Source: Porphyromonadaceae bacterium W3.11 (GTDB lineage: Bacteria > Bacteroidota > Bacteroidia > Bacteroidales > Porphyromonadaceae). From it: DNA of 64,000 nucleotides. The DNA lies in the NCBI GenBank assembly GCA_030434245.1, contig JAUISX010000002.1, forward strand, positions 186,001 to 250,000, given 5' to 3'. Of the stretch, positions 37,617 to 46,856 are shown piece after piece; position 1 is the stretch's first letter, and every line of letters starts with the position of its first letter. The notes beneath the pieces are model-generated. The model worked only from the letters and a program-made list of their open reading frames with translations, made no database searches and was not told where the DNA came from. Both the position numbers and the translations under genes were made by a program.

Positions 37617-38899
37617 TGACTACAGAAGAATTACTAAAGTGGGATAGGGAACACCTATGGCATCCATACACCTCTACAATTGATCCACTAGAGGTATATC
37701 CTGTGAAGAGTGCCAAGGGATGCACGATTACGTTGGAAGATGGTCGAGAGTTAATAGATGGTATGAGCTCATGGTGGGCAGCCTTTCATGGCTATAATGT
37801 GCCTGAAATTAATGAGGTGATTAGGACACAGAGTCAGGATCTATCTCACATTATGTTTGGAGGGTTTACTCATCGACCAGCCGTAGAGTTGGGTAAGCTA
37901 CTCTTAGAGCATATTCTACCGAAGGGTTTTGATCAGCTCTTTTATGCCGATAGTGGGTCTGTGGCTGTTGAAGTCGCACTTAAGATGGCTATTCAGTATC
38001 AGCAGTCCAGAGGTCGTTCAGATAAGAATCGCTTTGCGACCATTCGTTCTTCTTATCATGGTGATACCTGGCATGCTATGTCTGTTTGTGACCCTCAGAC
38101 CAGTATGCACGCTCATTTTGGACCCACACTACCAGCACAGTACTTTGTGCCACAGCCTAAGTCTCCCTTCTCAGGAGCGTGGGATCCTACCGATATAGAG
38201 CCTATGAAGTCGCTCCTGAAGGAGAAGCATCAAGAGATTGCTGCGATCATTGTGGAGCCTATTGTTCAGGGTGCAGGGGGAATGTACTTTTATCATCCCG
38301 AGTATCTTAATCAGTTGAGACAATTGGCCAATGAATACGATTGCCTCTTGATCTTTGATGAAATTGCAACAGGCTTTGGTCGAACTGGAAAGTTATTGGC
38401 GACCTACTACACCAAAATCCTCCCTGATATTATCTGTATGGGAAAGAGCTTGACTGGTGGATATATGACACTATCCGTTACCTGCACCACCAAGAAGATT
38501 GCCGATATGATCTGTAGTGGAGAAGCAGGATGCTTTATGCATGGGCCTACTTATATGGGTAACCCATTAGCCTGTGCTGTAGCCAAGCGTTCTGTTGAGC
38601 TCCTCTTAGCGTCCAACTGGGCACAACGCGTACCAGAGATTGAGACTCAATTAAGAGAGGGGCTCTCTCCTTTAGCAACTCATCCTAAAGTTCAGGAGGT
38701 ACGCTGTCTCGGTGCAATTGGAGTGGTGGAAATGAAGGAACCAGTGGATATGAAAGCATTAATCCCCAAATTCATAGAGGAGGGGATCTGGATTCGACCT
38801 TTTGGCAGATTGGTGTACATCATGCCCCCTTTCCTAGCGATTAGTGACAAAGAGCTAGATAAACTGATTCGTGGTGTCAAGAAAGTCATAACGGAATGA
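37613..38899 (+). CDS. bioA: Adenosylmethionine-8-amino-7-oxononanoate aminotransferase
   Basis: 428 residues from ATG 37613, overlapping the bioB stop by 4 bp (ATGA); an upstream TTG at 37604 is a less likely start. It makes 7,8-diaminopelargonate using SAM as amino donor. LWHPYT near the N-terminus, GMSSWWAAFHGYN, the PLP motif LIFDEIATGFGRTGK and the lysine in CMGKSLTGGYMTLS (about residue 279) mark it as BioA. The bioF ATG overlaps its stop. Confidence 0.96.
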   Translation: MMTTEELLKWDREHLWHPYTSTIDPLEVYPVKSAKGCTITLEDGRELIDGMSSWWAAFHGYNVPEINEVIRTQSQDLSHIMFGGFTHRPAVELGKLLLEHILPKGFDQLFYADSGSVAVEVALKMAIQYQQSRGRSDKNRFATIRSSYHGDTWHAMSVCDPQTSMHAHFGPTLPAQYFVPQPKSPFSGAWDPTDIEPMKSLLKEKHQEIAAIIVEPIVQGAGGMYFYHPEYLNQLRQLANEYDCLLIFDEIATGFGRTGKLLATYYTKILPDIICMGKSLTGGYMTLSVTCTTKKIADMICSGEAGCFMHGPTYMGNPLACAVAKRSVELLLASNWAQRVPEIETQLREGLSPLATHPKVQEVRCLGAIGVVEMKEPVDMKALIPKFIEEGIWIRPFGRLVYIMPPFLAISDKELDKLIRGVKKVITE

Positions 38900-40026
38900 A
38901 AAACTATGAACAAGCCCTTCAAAAATGTAAAGCAGAGGGGACTTATAGGACTTTGACAACCACCAAGAGTAGCGGAAAGTTTGTCCAGGTAGAGGGCCAA
39001 AGACTCCTAAATCTATCAGGTAATGATTATTTAGGGCTTCTTGATGCACCAGAACTACTAGATGAATTTTTACAAACGACCCACAATGAACCACTTAGCA
39101 GTGCTTCATCTCGTTTGTTATCTGGCAATGATGAGGTGTACGAACTTTTTGAGAGAGAGTTGGCGGAGACCTATGGTAAGCCTTCTGCTCTTATATGGGA
39201 TAGTGGTTATCATGCCAATAGCGGAATACTTCCTGTTTTAGCACTCCCTAGGACTCTTATTCTAGCAGATCGATTAGTTCACGCTAGCATCATTGATGGG
39301 ATTCGACTTTCTGGAGCCCCATTTAAGCGGTTCAGACACAATGACGTCAGTCATCTCTCTCAGATATTAGAGCAAAACTGTGCTGACTATGATCAAATAT
39401 GGGTGGTGACAGAGAGCCTATTCAGTATGGATGGAGACTTCGCACCCCTAGAGGAGATCGTGCAGTTAAAAAGGAAGTATCCTCAGCAGGTCTATATATA
39501 CTTAGATGAAGCACATGCCGTAGGCGTTAGGGGCGATGAAGGGTTAGGGTATGCGTCAGAATTAAATCTCCTGGACGATATTGATATACTGGTGGGTACT
39601 TTAGGAAAAGCACTTGGTTCTGTCGGTGCCTATAGTCTTCAAAGTAACGTCCTCAGACAGCTCTTTATCTCTAAGGCACGACCTCTGATTTTTTCTACAG
39701 CCCTGCCACCGATGAATATCAGTTGGAGTCACTTTATCTTCAATAAGCAGCGGAGGATGAATGAAAGAAGGGTCCATTTGAGAGCTCTGATTAAGCTATT
39801 TTCAGAGCGAATGGGGCACACCTATGCCTCCCAGATATTACCAATCATTATTCCAGGAGAGGAAGCCGTGACTAACGCTGCAGCTGAATTAACTCGCCAA
39901 GGTTATTACGTTCGGCCGATTAGGAAGCCAACTGTTCCAGAGGGATATGAACGCATTAGATTGTCACTTACTTCTGCTCTCTCAATAGATGAAGTAGAGC
40001 AGCTCGCAAACGTTCTAAAGAAATGA
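38896..40026 (+). CDS. bioF: 8-amino-7-oxononanoate synthase
   Basis: 376 residues. PLP enzyme that joins pimeloyl-ACP/CoA and alanine. NYLGL-type NDYLGLLD, SASSRLLSGNDEVYELFE, YLDEAHAVGVRGDEGLG and the lysine in VGTLGKALGSVGAY (about residue 238) are alpha-oxoamine synthase features. FSTALPP after the lysine fits BioF. It overlaps bioA and bioG by 4 bp on each side. Confidence 0.95.
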   Translation: MKNYEQALQKCKAEGTYRTLTTTKSSGKFVQVEGQRLLNLSGNDYLGLLDAPELLDEFLQTTHNEPLSSASSRLLSGNDEVYELFERELAETYGKPSALIWDSGYHANSGILPVLALPRTLILADRLVHASIIDGIRLSGAPFKRFRHNDVSHLSQILEQNCADYDQIWVVTESLFSMDGDFAPLEEIVQLKRKYPQQVYIYLDEAHAVGVRGDEGLGYASELNLLDDIDILVGTLGKALGSVGAYSLQSNVLRQLFISKARPLIFSTALPPMNISWSHFIFNKQRRMNERRVHLRALIKLFSERMGHTYASQILPIIIPGEEAVTNAAAELTRQGYYVRPIRKPTVPEGYERIRLSLTSALSIDEVEQLANVLKK

Positions 40027-40700
40027 TTACAAAACTGATTAGCAAAGAAGGGAATAATAACCTTCTCATTTATTTCACAGGGTGGGGGACTACACCAGAG
40101 GTGGTCGCACACCTAGCGATACCCGAAGGGTGGGATTACCTGACTGCTTATGACTTTCGAGATCTTAACCCTGATGACTTACCGAAGTTAAAGGCGTACG
40201 ATAAGGTCTATCTAGTGGCCTGGAGTATGGGCGTGTGTGCTGCTGATGCACTAGCTTCTTACTTACCTAAGATGACTAAAGCAGTGGCGGTGAATGGTAC
40301 CGCGTTGCCTATGCATGACCAATATGGTATCCCGTATGATATATTCAAGGGCACACTTGACGGTCTGAGTGATGAGAGTAGGGCACGTTTCAATCGGAGA
40401 ATGTGTGGCGGAAAAAAGCTGCTCGCTGTCTATAATTCATTTTCACAAAGGTCAACTGAAGATCTTAGAGAAGAGCTAACTATCGTGTATGAACGGGCGT
40501 TACAAATGACAGACGACACCCCACCAAATTTAGCATGGACCAATGCGATAGTGAGTGAAAAGGACCTCATAGTTCCACCCAAAAATCAAGTCGCCTACTG
40601 GACAAAGCACCACGTACCGACATATATTAAGGAAGGGGTAGGGCATTATTTTATGATGGAGTATTCAACTTGGCAGGAATTTTTAGATGACGCTAGATAA
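40023..40700 (+). CDS. bioG: Pimeloyl-[ACP] methyl ester esterase, BioG type
   Basis: 225 residues. It frees pimeloyl-ACP from its methyl ester after BioC and fatty-acid elongation, the job of BioH in E. coli. The fold is alpha/beta-hydrolase of the DUF452 family: IYFTGWGTTPEVV at the N-terminus, nucleophile Ser68 in LVAWSMGVCAA and the catalytic His in GVGHYFMM (about 207). It overlaps bioF by 4 bp and bioC by 14 bp. Confidence 0.93.
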   Translation: MITKLISKEGNNNLLIYFTGWGTTPEVVAHLAIPEGWDYLTAYDFRDLNPDDLPKLKAYDKVYLVAWSMGVCAADALASYLPKMTKAVAVNGTALPMHDQYGIPYDIFKGTLDGLSDESRARFNRRMCGGKKLLAVYNSFSQRSTEDLREELTIVYERALQMTDDTPPNLAWTNAIVSEKDLIVPPKNQVAYWTKHHVPTYIKEGVGHYFMMEYSTWQEFLDDAR

Positions 40701-41475
40701 AGCATTTGTACAAAAGCGGTTTGGTCAAGCAGTCTCTAGCTATGACCGAGCGGCTACTCCACAGACTCAGATAGCAGATGTGCTAGTTGGTAGGCTCTCA
40801 GCCATTATGTTTGAGCAAGAGCATCGCCCACTCCATAAAGTATTAGAGGTTGGCTGTGGTACGGGACTCTTTTCTCAGAGGATGGTAGCTCTATTAGGTT
40901 CTGATGGTATAGATTACACATTCAATGACCTTTCACCCGAAGTAGAGATCGAGCTGGCACGGAAGCTCAAACAGTTACCCTACACCTTCCAAGCATTTGA
41001 CGCAGAGCATGCAGAGTGGAGAGGAGCAGCATACGATTTAATCGCCTCCAGTAGCTGCATTCAGTGGTGGAAACGCCCTCTTTCATTCATAGACAAGGCA
41101 TATAACGCTCTAAATCCACAAGGGTTAATGGTGCTAAGTACTTTCTTACCATCCAACCTGAAGGAAATACAGTCCATTCAACCCTATATCCTGCCTTATC
41201 CATCTGAGGAAGAACTGAGGGAAACGTTGGAGACGAACGGCTTTTCGCACTATGAAATGCAGAAAGAGCAAGTAACCATGTCCTTCAGTACCTTATTAGA
41301 GCTATTACGGCACCTTAAGGAGACTGGCACCAATGCCCTTAGGAGGAATGATAAAGTGTGGACCCCATCTGCACTTCTCAGATTAGAAGGGGAGTTAAGG
41401 GAGGAGCAAAGCCTATCTCAGGGTGCCCCCCTTACACTTACCTATGATGCAATAATCGTTACAGCAGTTAGATAA
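40687..41475 (+). CDS. bioC: Malonyl-[ACP] O-methyltransferase
   Basis: 262 residues. SAM-dependent enzyme that methylates malonyl-ACP to start pimelate synthesis. VQKRFGQAVSSYDRAATPQ at the N-terminus is typical of BioC; SAM motif I is VLEVGCGTGLFSQRM (about residues 53-67), and SSSCIQWWKRPLSFI follows. It begins inside the end of bioG and ends 2 bp before bioD, so it is translationally coupled. Confidence 0.94.
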   Translation: MTLDKAFVQKRFGQAVSSYDRAATPQTQIADVLVGRLSAIMFEQEHRPLHKVLEVGCGTGLFSQRMVALLGSDGIDYTFNDLSPEVEIELARKLKQLPYTFQAFDAEHAEWRGAAYDLIASSSCIQWWKRPLSFIDKAYNALNPQGLMVLSTFLPSNLKEIQSIQPYILPYPSEEELRETLETNGFSHYEMQKEQVTMSFSTLLELLRHLKETGTNALRRNDKVWTPSALLRLEGELREEQSLSQGAPLTLTYDAIIVTAVR

Positions 41476-41477
41476 TT

Positions 41478-42137
41478 ATGAAACTACGTCCATTATTTAC
41501 AAAGCAAGTTTACTTTGTCTCCGGTATTGATACCGATGCCGGTAAAACAATTGCCACAGGATGGCTCTCTAAGCACCTTTTAGATGAAGGTGTTAGAGTC
41601 ATTACACAGAAACTAGTACAGACAGGGAATGTCGGGATGAGCGAAGATATCGAAAAGCATCGACAGATTGAGGGTAGAGCTCTTCAAGCTGTGGACATTG
41701 ACCATACGACTCACCCACTACTATTCAAAAAACCTTGCTCGCCTCACATGGCAGCTGAGCTAGAGGGAACTACAGTGGATCTCTCACAGGCAGAGCACTC
41801 TACCGAGGTACTCAAAGACAAATACGAACTCATCTTATTGGAGGGTGCAGGCGGTCTGATGGTGCCGTTAAATAGAGAATTGCTTAGTATCGACTTTATA
41901 GCTAAGCATAAGTATCCTGTCATACTAGTAGCGACCGCCAAGCTAGGTAGCATTAACCACACACTCCTTAGCCTTGAGGCTCTGAAGAGCAGAAATATAG
42001 AGGTGACGGCCGTTATCTACAATGAGGGGGTAGCGACAGATGATGAAATCACTGAGGATACTCATCATTATCTTGAAGATTATATCACCAAGCACTACCC
42101 AGAGACCCAATTTCTCACACTTCCCCCTCTATGCTGA
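41478..42137 (+). CDS. bioD: Dethiobiotin synthetase
   Basis: 219 residues. It closes the ureido ring of dethiobiotin with CO2 and ATP. The P-loop is VSGIDTDAGKTIATG (residues 14-28), followed by QKLVQTGN and LLEGAGGLMVPLN, both conserved in BioD. Last gene of the biotin operon; a terminator lies 165 bp downstream. Confidence 0.95.
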   Translation: MKLRPLFTKQVYFVSGIDTDAGKTIATGWLSKHLLDEGVRVITQKLVQTGNVGMSEDIEKHRQIEGRALQAVDIDHTTHPLLFKKPCSPHMAAELEGTTVDLSQAEHSTEVLKDKYELILLEGAGGLMVPLNRELLSIDFIAKHKYPVILVATAKLGSINHTLLSLEALKSRNIEVTAVIYNEGVATDDEITEDTHHYLEDYITKHYPETQFLTLPPLC

Positions 42138-42303
42138 GGTGATAACCAGGAGAACTTCTAACGAAGGACGAGATACGAAGTGCTGAGGCAAAGGGAAAAA
42201 GAGAGCATCCTTTATGTCGGGGGCTCTGTCCGAATGCCGAATGCAACGCAGTTGCTTGCTATCTTTCGACACTCTTGTCGAGTGAAATCAACCTAAAACT
42301 TAT

Positions 42304-42350
42304 AAAAAAGCGACCCCCTATAACGATTCGTCATAGGGAGTCGCTTTTTT
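42304..42350. terminator. Bidirectional terminator after bioD
   Basis: AAAAAGCGACCCCCTA (42305-42320) pairs with TAGGGAGTCGCTTTTT (42334-42349, one mismatch), giving A- and T-tracts on both sides, so it can act on either strand. Confidence 0.85.
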
Positions 42351-42744
42351 ATGAAAAACAAATAGCAGTAAAATGCCTAAACGACTATAAAATAGGAGAT
42401 TACAAAAAGGCGTGGGGGCTATCATAGTGCTTGCATAACATCTCCCTGACATCACCCAAGAGACGGTTTTTTGCTAGACATAGGAAAGAGATACGTTTCC
42501 TATAGGAAGAAAAATTTTTTCCTATGAGAAGGAGAAGTGTTTCCTATAGGAAGAATTTATGCCCTTCATAAAGCCATATTTTTCTGCACTACTTATCATT
42601 TTCTTACCCCTTCAATTGCACTCCATATTAGAGAATAAGTGCGACATGCCATGCTCGCAGATTTGCTTATAAAAATGCTGAGAAGTTGAGGTTCTAAGGT
42701 GCATGCACTAAGGTTAGCAGTAGCAGGAATGAACCTAAAATTCT
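42351..42744. repeat. Gene-less stretch with TTCCTATAGGAA palindromes
   Basis: No gene is visible. Two exact 12-bp palindromes TTCCTATAGGAA lie at 42497-42508 and 42541-42552, with a half-matching TTCCTATGAGAAGG between them (42519-42532) and an A5T6 run in the middle. The unit resembles the inverted repeat at 24432-24467. Confidence 0.6.
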
Positions 42745-43017
42745 TGACCAAACTCTAAAGCCCAAGCAAATAGATAGATTGCGATCGCACAACACTCTCT
42801 AGCTCGCTACACCTCCACATCCAGACGATAGCCTATGCCACGAATGGTGCGAAGCCTGATCTTCCGATCGGGGGTGAGGGCTTTACGCAGTGACGATATG
42901 GCTGTGTAGAGGCTTGAGGTAGAGCTGATGGACGAGTTTTCTCCCCAAATCTTATTTATCAACTGTTCTGAGGTCACTTCTTTTCCTATATTATCTAGGA
43001 GCATCCTAAGGATAGTG
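42745..43017. repeat. 273-bp direct repeat, left copy
   Basis: The segment matches 46081-46353 over 273 bases without gaps and with about seven substitutions. It contains the last 70 codons of a response-regulator gene and about 60 bp downstream of it. The two copies bracket the AAA_13 ATPase island. Confidence 0.92.
42807..43017 (-). pseudogene. Response-regulator 3' fragment (duplicated DNA-binding domain)
   Basis: The minus strand encodes TILRMLLDNIGKEVTSEQLI onward to GYRLDVEV, almost identical to the C-terminal OmpR-type winged helix of the intact regulator at 46143-46856. The receiver domain is missing; the frame upstream of 43017 is unrelated. It is a scar of the insertion or duplication, not a working gene, although a frame from 43061 stays open. 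Confidence 0.85.
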
Positions 43018-43096
43018 ATAGACTGGAGGCGATCTAATACGCTTTTAGCCAATAACTGCATTGACCATGTAAATGAGTGTAGAGCAATATAGTTGT

Positions 43097-43316
43097 CCTA
43101 AGATTATCAATTCAGACCACGGAGTGCAGTACACGAGCATGAAATGGGTAGAGCTATTAGAAGAGTAAGGAATAAAGATAAGTATGGATGGTAAAGGTCG
43201 TTACAAAGAAAATATTTGGATTGAACGCTTTTGGAGAAGCATAAAGCAAGAGCATATCTTTCTTAACCAAGTTGATACATTCTCCTAACACGTCTGGGAA
43301 TATAGAAGTGGATTAA
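43097..43316 (+). pseudogene. IS3-family transposase fragment
   Basis: Translation gives PKIINSDHGVQYTSMKWVEL, then GIKISMDGKGRYKENIWIER and FWRSIKQEHIFLNQVD, the C-terminal rve core of IS3/IS150-type OrfB with the Asp of NSDHG and the Glu of WIERFW. Two in-frame TAA codons interrupt it and both ends are missing. It is a relic of an element that once lay at this junction. Confidence 0.8.
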
Positions 43317-43622
43317 GTTTTACATCTTTGAAAGTCCTCACCAAAGTATCACCATTAACTGCCAGTCATGGTGTATGGAATAGTAGTAGCTGCATAAGAA
43401 TAAATAATATCAATGTAAGAGAAAGAAAAATGAGTATGTTTGTAACAATGAAAGAAAAAACACTAACCAGTTGTCTAAAAATGGGGAGTACTATAATATC
43501 TCGTCTTAGCCAAATTCATCAAGAAAGTTTGAGACCGTTGTATCAAATAGGTAGATAATTACCCAATATTGAGCATTGAGCTTCCCTTTTTTTGCGGTAT
43601 TTTAACATATTAGTTTAGGTCT
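43317..43622. other. Unassigned DNA between the IS3 relic and the ATPase gene
   Basis: A 76-codon frame (43328-43558) is open but shows no recognisable content. I see nothing else here except a weak -7-like TAGTTTAG at 43611-43618, close to the ATPase start codon. Confidence 0.35.
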
Positions 43623-45893
43623 ATGGCTATTTCAGAATTAAAAATTAAAGATGTTGCATCTTACTCAAAAGAAGGAGTAACGATTGATGAAATCAAGAAA
43701 TTGAACTTTTTTCTTGGCTTTAATGGTACAGGTAAATCTACGATTGCTCGTTATATTTACAATCTCTCATTGCCTAAAGAAGAACAGTCAGAAAAATTTT
43801 CTAGTTGCCTGCAAGTAGGATTTAATCCAAATGATGAAGTTATTTTTGTCTATGATGAGGAGTTTAAAAAGCGAAACTTTATTGATAAGGACACTTTAAA
43901 TGGAGTGTTTTCTCTTAATGAGAAAAACGATTCAGTTGAAAGCGAGATAAAAAAACATGAAGAGTTTATAAAGAAGAGGGAGAATCAAAGACAGGGGGTA
44001 GAATTTAGACTAGAAAGAATTAGAAAAGGGATGGCTGATGAGAAGGATATTATTGTTAAACTTTGTTTTCAGCAGAGAGACAAACTTAAAGGGTTCATAA
44101 AGATGAACTTAAAATACGGAGGAAGCAAAGATCGGCACTACAAAGAACTTGTTAGTTTAAAAAATATGCCGTCTAATATATTGGACTTCGAATCTCTGCA
44201 AAATGATTATCAGCGATTATTTGAAAAACAAATAACTAAGATTGAACATAAAGTAAGTAAAGAAAAGTTAAAGGAGTTTGAAGCTTATGAGCAAAAACTT
44301 AATAAACTTCTAGGCTTAGTTATTGTAAGTGGTACTGATATTGAATTGTCTATATTAATAAACAAGTTAGGGATTGCTAGCTGGGTAAATAAAGGACGTG
44401 AATTCTTAGAGAAATCTGAAAATATATGTCCATTTTGCCAACAAGAGCTCGAGGAAAAAGAAGAATTTATTAGAAAACTAAACCTTGTTTTTGATTCAAA
44501 TTATACTGAAGCGATTAATAACATCAAGGAATTAGAAAATAAATACCTTACATGTTATTCAGATATAAAGAAAATATTGGAGCAGATGACTTCAATTGAT
44601 TTCCTAGCAATTGAGGTGAGAGATGTAGTCTCTAAGTTAGAAGGAATAGTTAATGGAAATATTGAATTAATAAGGGAGAAATTGTTTAGCCCTAATAAAA
44701 AAATAGTCCTTAGTTCTGCACAAGAATGTTTTGATTCAATTGAAAAGATAAATGAGAAGATTGAGAAAAACGATCAGGATGTGGAAAATTTAACTCTTTT
44801 ACAGAACGAATTTACCGACAAATGCTGGAACTATATGTATAACGAGGTTAAAGACAATATTGATAAGTATGAAATAAAAGAAAAAAAAGCGGAAAGGATT
44901 GAATCGTTTTGCAAATTACGAGTAAAAGAGATAAGTGAGGATATTGAAGAATCAAGACGAGAAATCAACATGTTAAGAACACAGACTATTAACACTAAAA
45001 CAGCCGTTGAAAATATAAACTCGATTCTGAAAGGTACTGGGTTTACAAGTTTTATGATTGAAGAGTTTAAAGAGAGTGATGAGGAGATTTCAAGCATCTC
45101 AAGATATCGTTTAAAAAGAGAAAATTCAGAAGGTAATCCTTATAGAACTATGAGTGAAGGAGAAAAAAGTTTGATTTCTTTTTTATATTTTCACCAGCTA
45201 TGTATTGGAACGGATGATGTAGAAGCAGGAACCAGGAAAAAAATAATTGTAATTGACGATCCAATTTCAAGCTTGGATAGTAGGTCTTTATTTATTGTGT
45301 CTTCAATAGTCCATAGTCTAATTTTGAAGGCTGATAGTAACAAGAACGACTTCAAAAACTCCTCTATAGCACAAGTATTTATTTTAACTCACAATCTATA
45401 TTTTTACAAGGAAGTGTCTTTTGTACGTAGACCAATGTGTAAAGATTGTACACATTTTCAATTATTTCGAATAAATGGCTGTGAAACAACAATCGAAAAG
45501 TCTACTGAGCCTTTTCCTTCAGATGACTATATTCTCATGTGGAATACAATAAAAAAATTTGCTGCTGAAACGGGAATTGATGAAGCTAGAAACATTATGC
45601 TAAGTAACACTATGAGGAGAATCATAGATAGTTACGTAAACTTCACAGGGATTTCTAAAGGAAAAGGGAATCCAACTTGGAGTTCAATTTACTCACTTCA
45701 AATAAATGATCCTAAATATGTAGTAGCAACAACATTTATTTCGCAGATTAATGACGAAAGTCATAGCGTTCTACCATCAGATAGTATGTATTACAGTAAT
45801 GTTATAAGACAAGATACAAGTGTTTTAATGGAGTCTTTTGAGTTGATTTTTAAAGAGATTGGTGAGGAACACTTTGAAATGATGATGAGTTAA
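43623..45893 (+). CDS. AAA_13-type ATPase, RloC/PrrC-like (putative defence protein)
   Basis: 756 residues. Walker A is GFNGTGKST (residues 32-40). A long coiled coil (about 90-500) carries ICPFCQQELEEK with Cys269 and Cys272, like the zinc hook of RloC and Rad50. The ABC signature is MSEGEKSLISF (about 510), Walker B IIVIDDPISSLDS (about 541-553), then the LTHNLYFYKEV switch. The C-terminal part ends TMRRIIDSYVNF and INDESHSV, conserved in style among AAA_13 proteins, some of which are tRNA anticodon nucleases. Nuclease activity is not shown here. Codon use is much more AT-rich than the neighbours, so it was probably acquired. No partner gene is present. Confidence 0.78.
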   Translation: MAISELKIKDVASYSKEGVTIDEIKKLNFFLGFNGTGKSTIARYIYNLSLPKEEQSEKFSSCLQVGFNPNDEVIFVYDEEFKKRNFIDKDTLNGVFSLNEKNDSVESEIKKHEEFIKKRENQRQGVEFRLERIRKGMADEKDIIVKLCFQQRDKLKGFIKMNLKYGGSKDRHYKELVSLKNMPSNILDFESLQNDYQRLFEKQITKIEHKVSKEKLKEFEAYEQKLNKLLGLVIVSGTDIELSILINKLGIASWVNKGREFLEKSENICPFCQQELEEKEEFIRKLNLVFDSNYTEAINNIKELENKYLTCYSDIKKILEQMTSIDFLAIEVRDVVSKLEGIVNGNIELIREKLFSPNKKIVLSSAQECFDSIEKINEKIEKNDQDVENLTLLQNEFTDKCWNYMYNEVKDNIDKYEIKEKKAERIESFCKLRVKEISEDIEESRREINMLRTQTINTKTAVENINSILKGTGFTSFMIEEFKESDEEISSISRYRLKRENSEGNPYRTMSEGEKSLISFLYFHQLCIGTDDVEAGTRKKIIVIDDPISSLDSRSLFIVSSIVHSLILKADSNKNDFKNSSIAQVFILTHNLYFYKEVSFVRRPMCKDCTHFQLFRINGCETTIEKSTEPFPSDDYILMWNTIKKFAAETGIDEARNIMLSNTMRRIIDSYVNFTGISKGKGNPTWSSIYSLQINDPKYVVATTFISQINDESHSVLPSDSMYYSNVIRQDTSVLMESFELIFKEIGEEHFEMMMS

Positions 45894-46080
45894 TTCTATA
45901 AATATCTTTAATACAAAAAAAGAAAATTCGTCATTCATTTAGGTATAAGTAGAGCGATCCAAACTCTTAGATCACTTTGTTATTACTGATTTAGTTTTTC
46001 TTGAACTTTCTTTTGTTTGAGAGAGGTTACTGATGGCAATACACGAGCTCTGCTTGATGTTGGATTACGTTTTCAATTTG

Positions 46081-46353
46081 TGACCAAACTCTAACGCCCA
46101 AGTGAATAGATAGATTGCGATCGCACAACACTCTCTAGCTCGTTACACTTCCACATCCAGACGATACCCTATGCCACGAATGGTGCGAAGCCTGATCTTC
46201 CGATCGGGGGTGAGGGCTTTACGCAGTGACGATATGGCTGTGTAGAGGCTTGAGGTAGAGCTGATGGACGAGTATTCTCCCCAAATCTTATTTATCAACT
46301 GTTCTGAGGTCACTTCTTTTCCTATATTATCTAGGAGCATCCTAAGGATAGTG
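46081..46353. repeat. 273-bp direct repeat, right copy
   Basis: Matches 42745-43017 (see there). This copy is continuous with the intact response-regulator gene and so represents the original sequence. Confidence 0.92.
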
Positions 46354-46856
46354 GTGGGGATTGGGCTTATCGACATCGCTTCACCATTAGGGTAAAAAAT
46401 TAATCCCCTTGAGAATGAGACCTTAAGTGTGGAAAGGGCTGTGAGGTCATCGTATGAGTATTCAGGTGCCCGATAACGCTCTTCCCTCCTTTTATTGAGG
46501 TGCAGATTGATGTATGCTTCGAGGAGGTTTGCTGTCAGGGGCTTTCCCACAAAAGCTTGAGCTCCAGCACGAATACCTAGTTCTCTTGTTTTTGCATCTG
46601 TACTTGAGGAGATCAAAATCACAGGAAGGGCAGGATAGAGCTTCACTACTTCACGACACAAATCTATACCACTCTGTCCGATTCCAAGGTCAATATCCAT
46701 AAAGACAAGATCAGGACGAAACTCATCTAGTACACGAGATAATCCTACACCATTGGTCATATACATTATTTCGTAACCCAGGTCCTTCAGTTGTGCACTG
46801 ATCTCAGCACCAAAGTACAGAGTGTCATCTATTAGTAATATTTTTGTCTTCTTCAT
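46143..46856 (-). CDS. OmpR-type response regulator
   Basis: 237 residues. The receiver domain has the acidic pair Asp10/Asp11 (LLIDDTLY), phosphoacceptor Asp54 in LVFMDIDLG and Lys105 in FVGKPL. The C-terminal winged helix runs from about residue 150 (LRMLLDNIGKEVTSEQLINK, YTAISSLRKAL, LRTIRGIGYRLDV). It overlaps the upstream kinase gene by 4 bp. It is the obvious candidate to bind the AGATTCAGTAGGTT operators near 48.3 and 54.6 kb. Confidence 0.92.
   Translation of the reverse strand: MKKTKILLIDDTLYFGAEISAQLKDLGYEIMYMTNGVGLSRVLDEFRPDLVFMDIDLGIGQSGIDLCREVVKLYPALPVILISSSTDAKTRELGIRAGAQAFVGKPLTANLLEAYINLHLNKRREERYRAPEYSYDDLTALSTLKVSFSRGLIFYPNGEAMSISPIPTTILRMLLDNIGKEVTSEQLINKIWGEYSSISSTSSLYTAISSLRKALTPDRKIRLRTIRGIGYRLDVEV

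Noticed and set aside
42497-42552. CRISPR array
   Set aside because: Only two exact palindromes with one imperfect unit; no regular repeats and spacers and no cas genes in the window.
42807-43061. Second functional response regulator
   Set aside because: It has only the DNA-binding domain; the start codon lies in unrelated sequence joined at the repeat boundary.
43328-43558. 76-codon frame between the IS3 relic and the ATPase
   Set aside because: No motif and no homology recognised; it lies among degraded transposon DNA.
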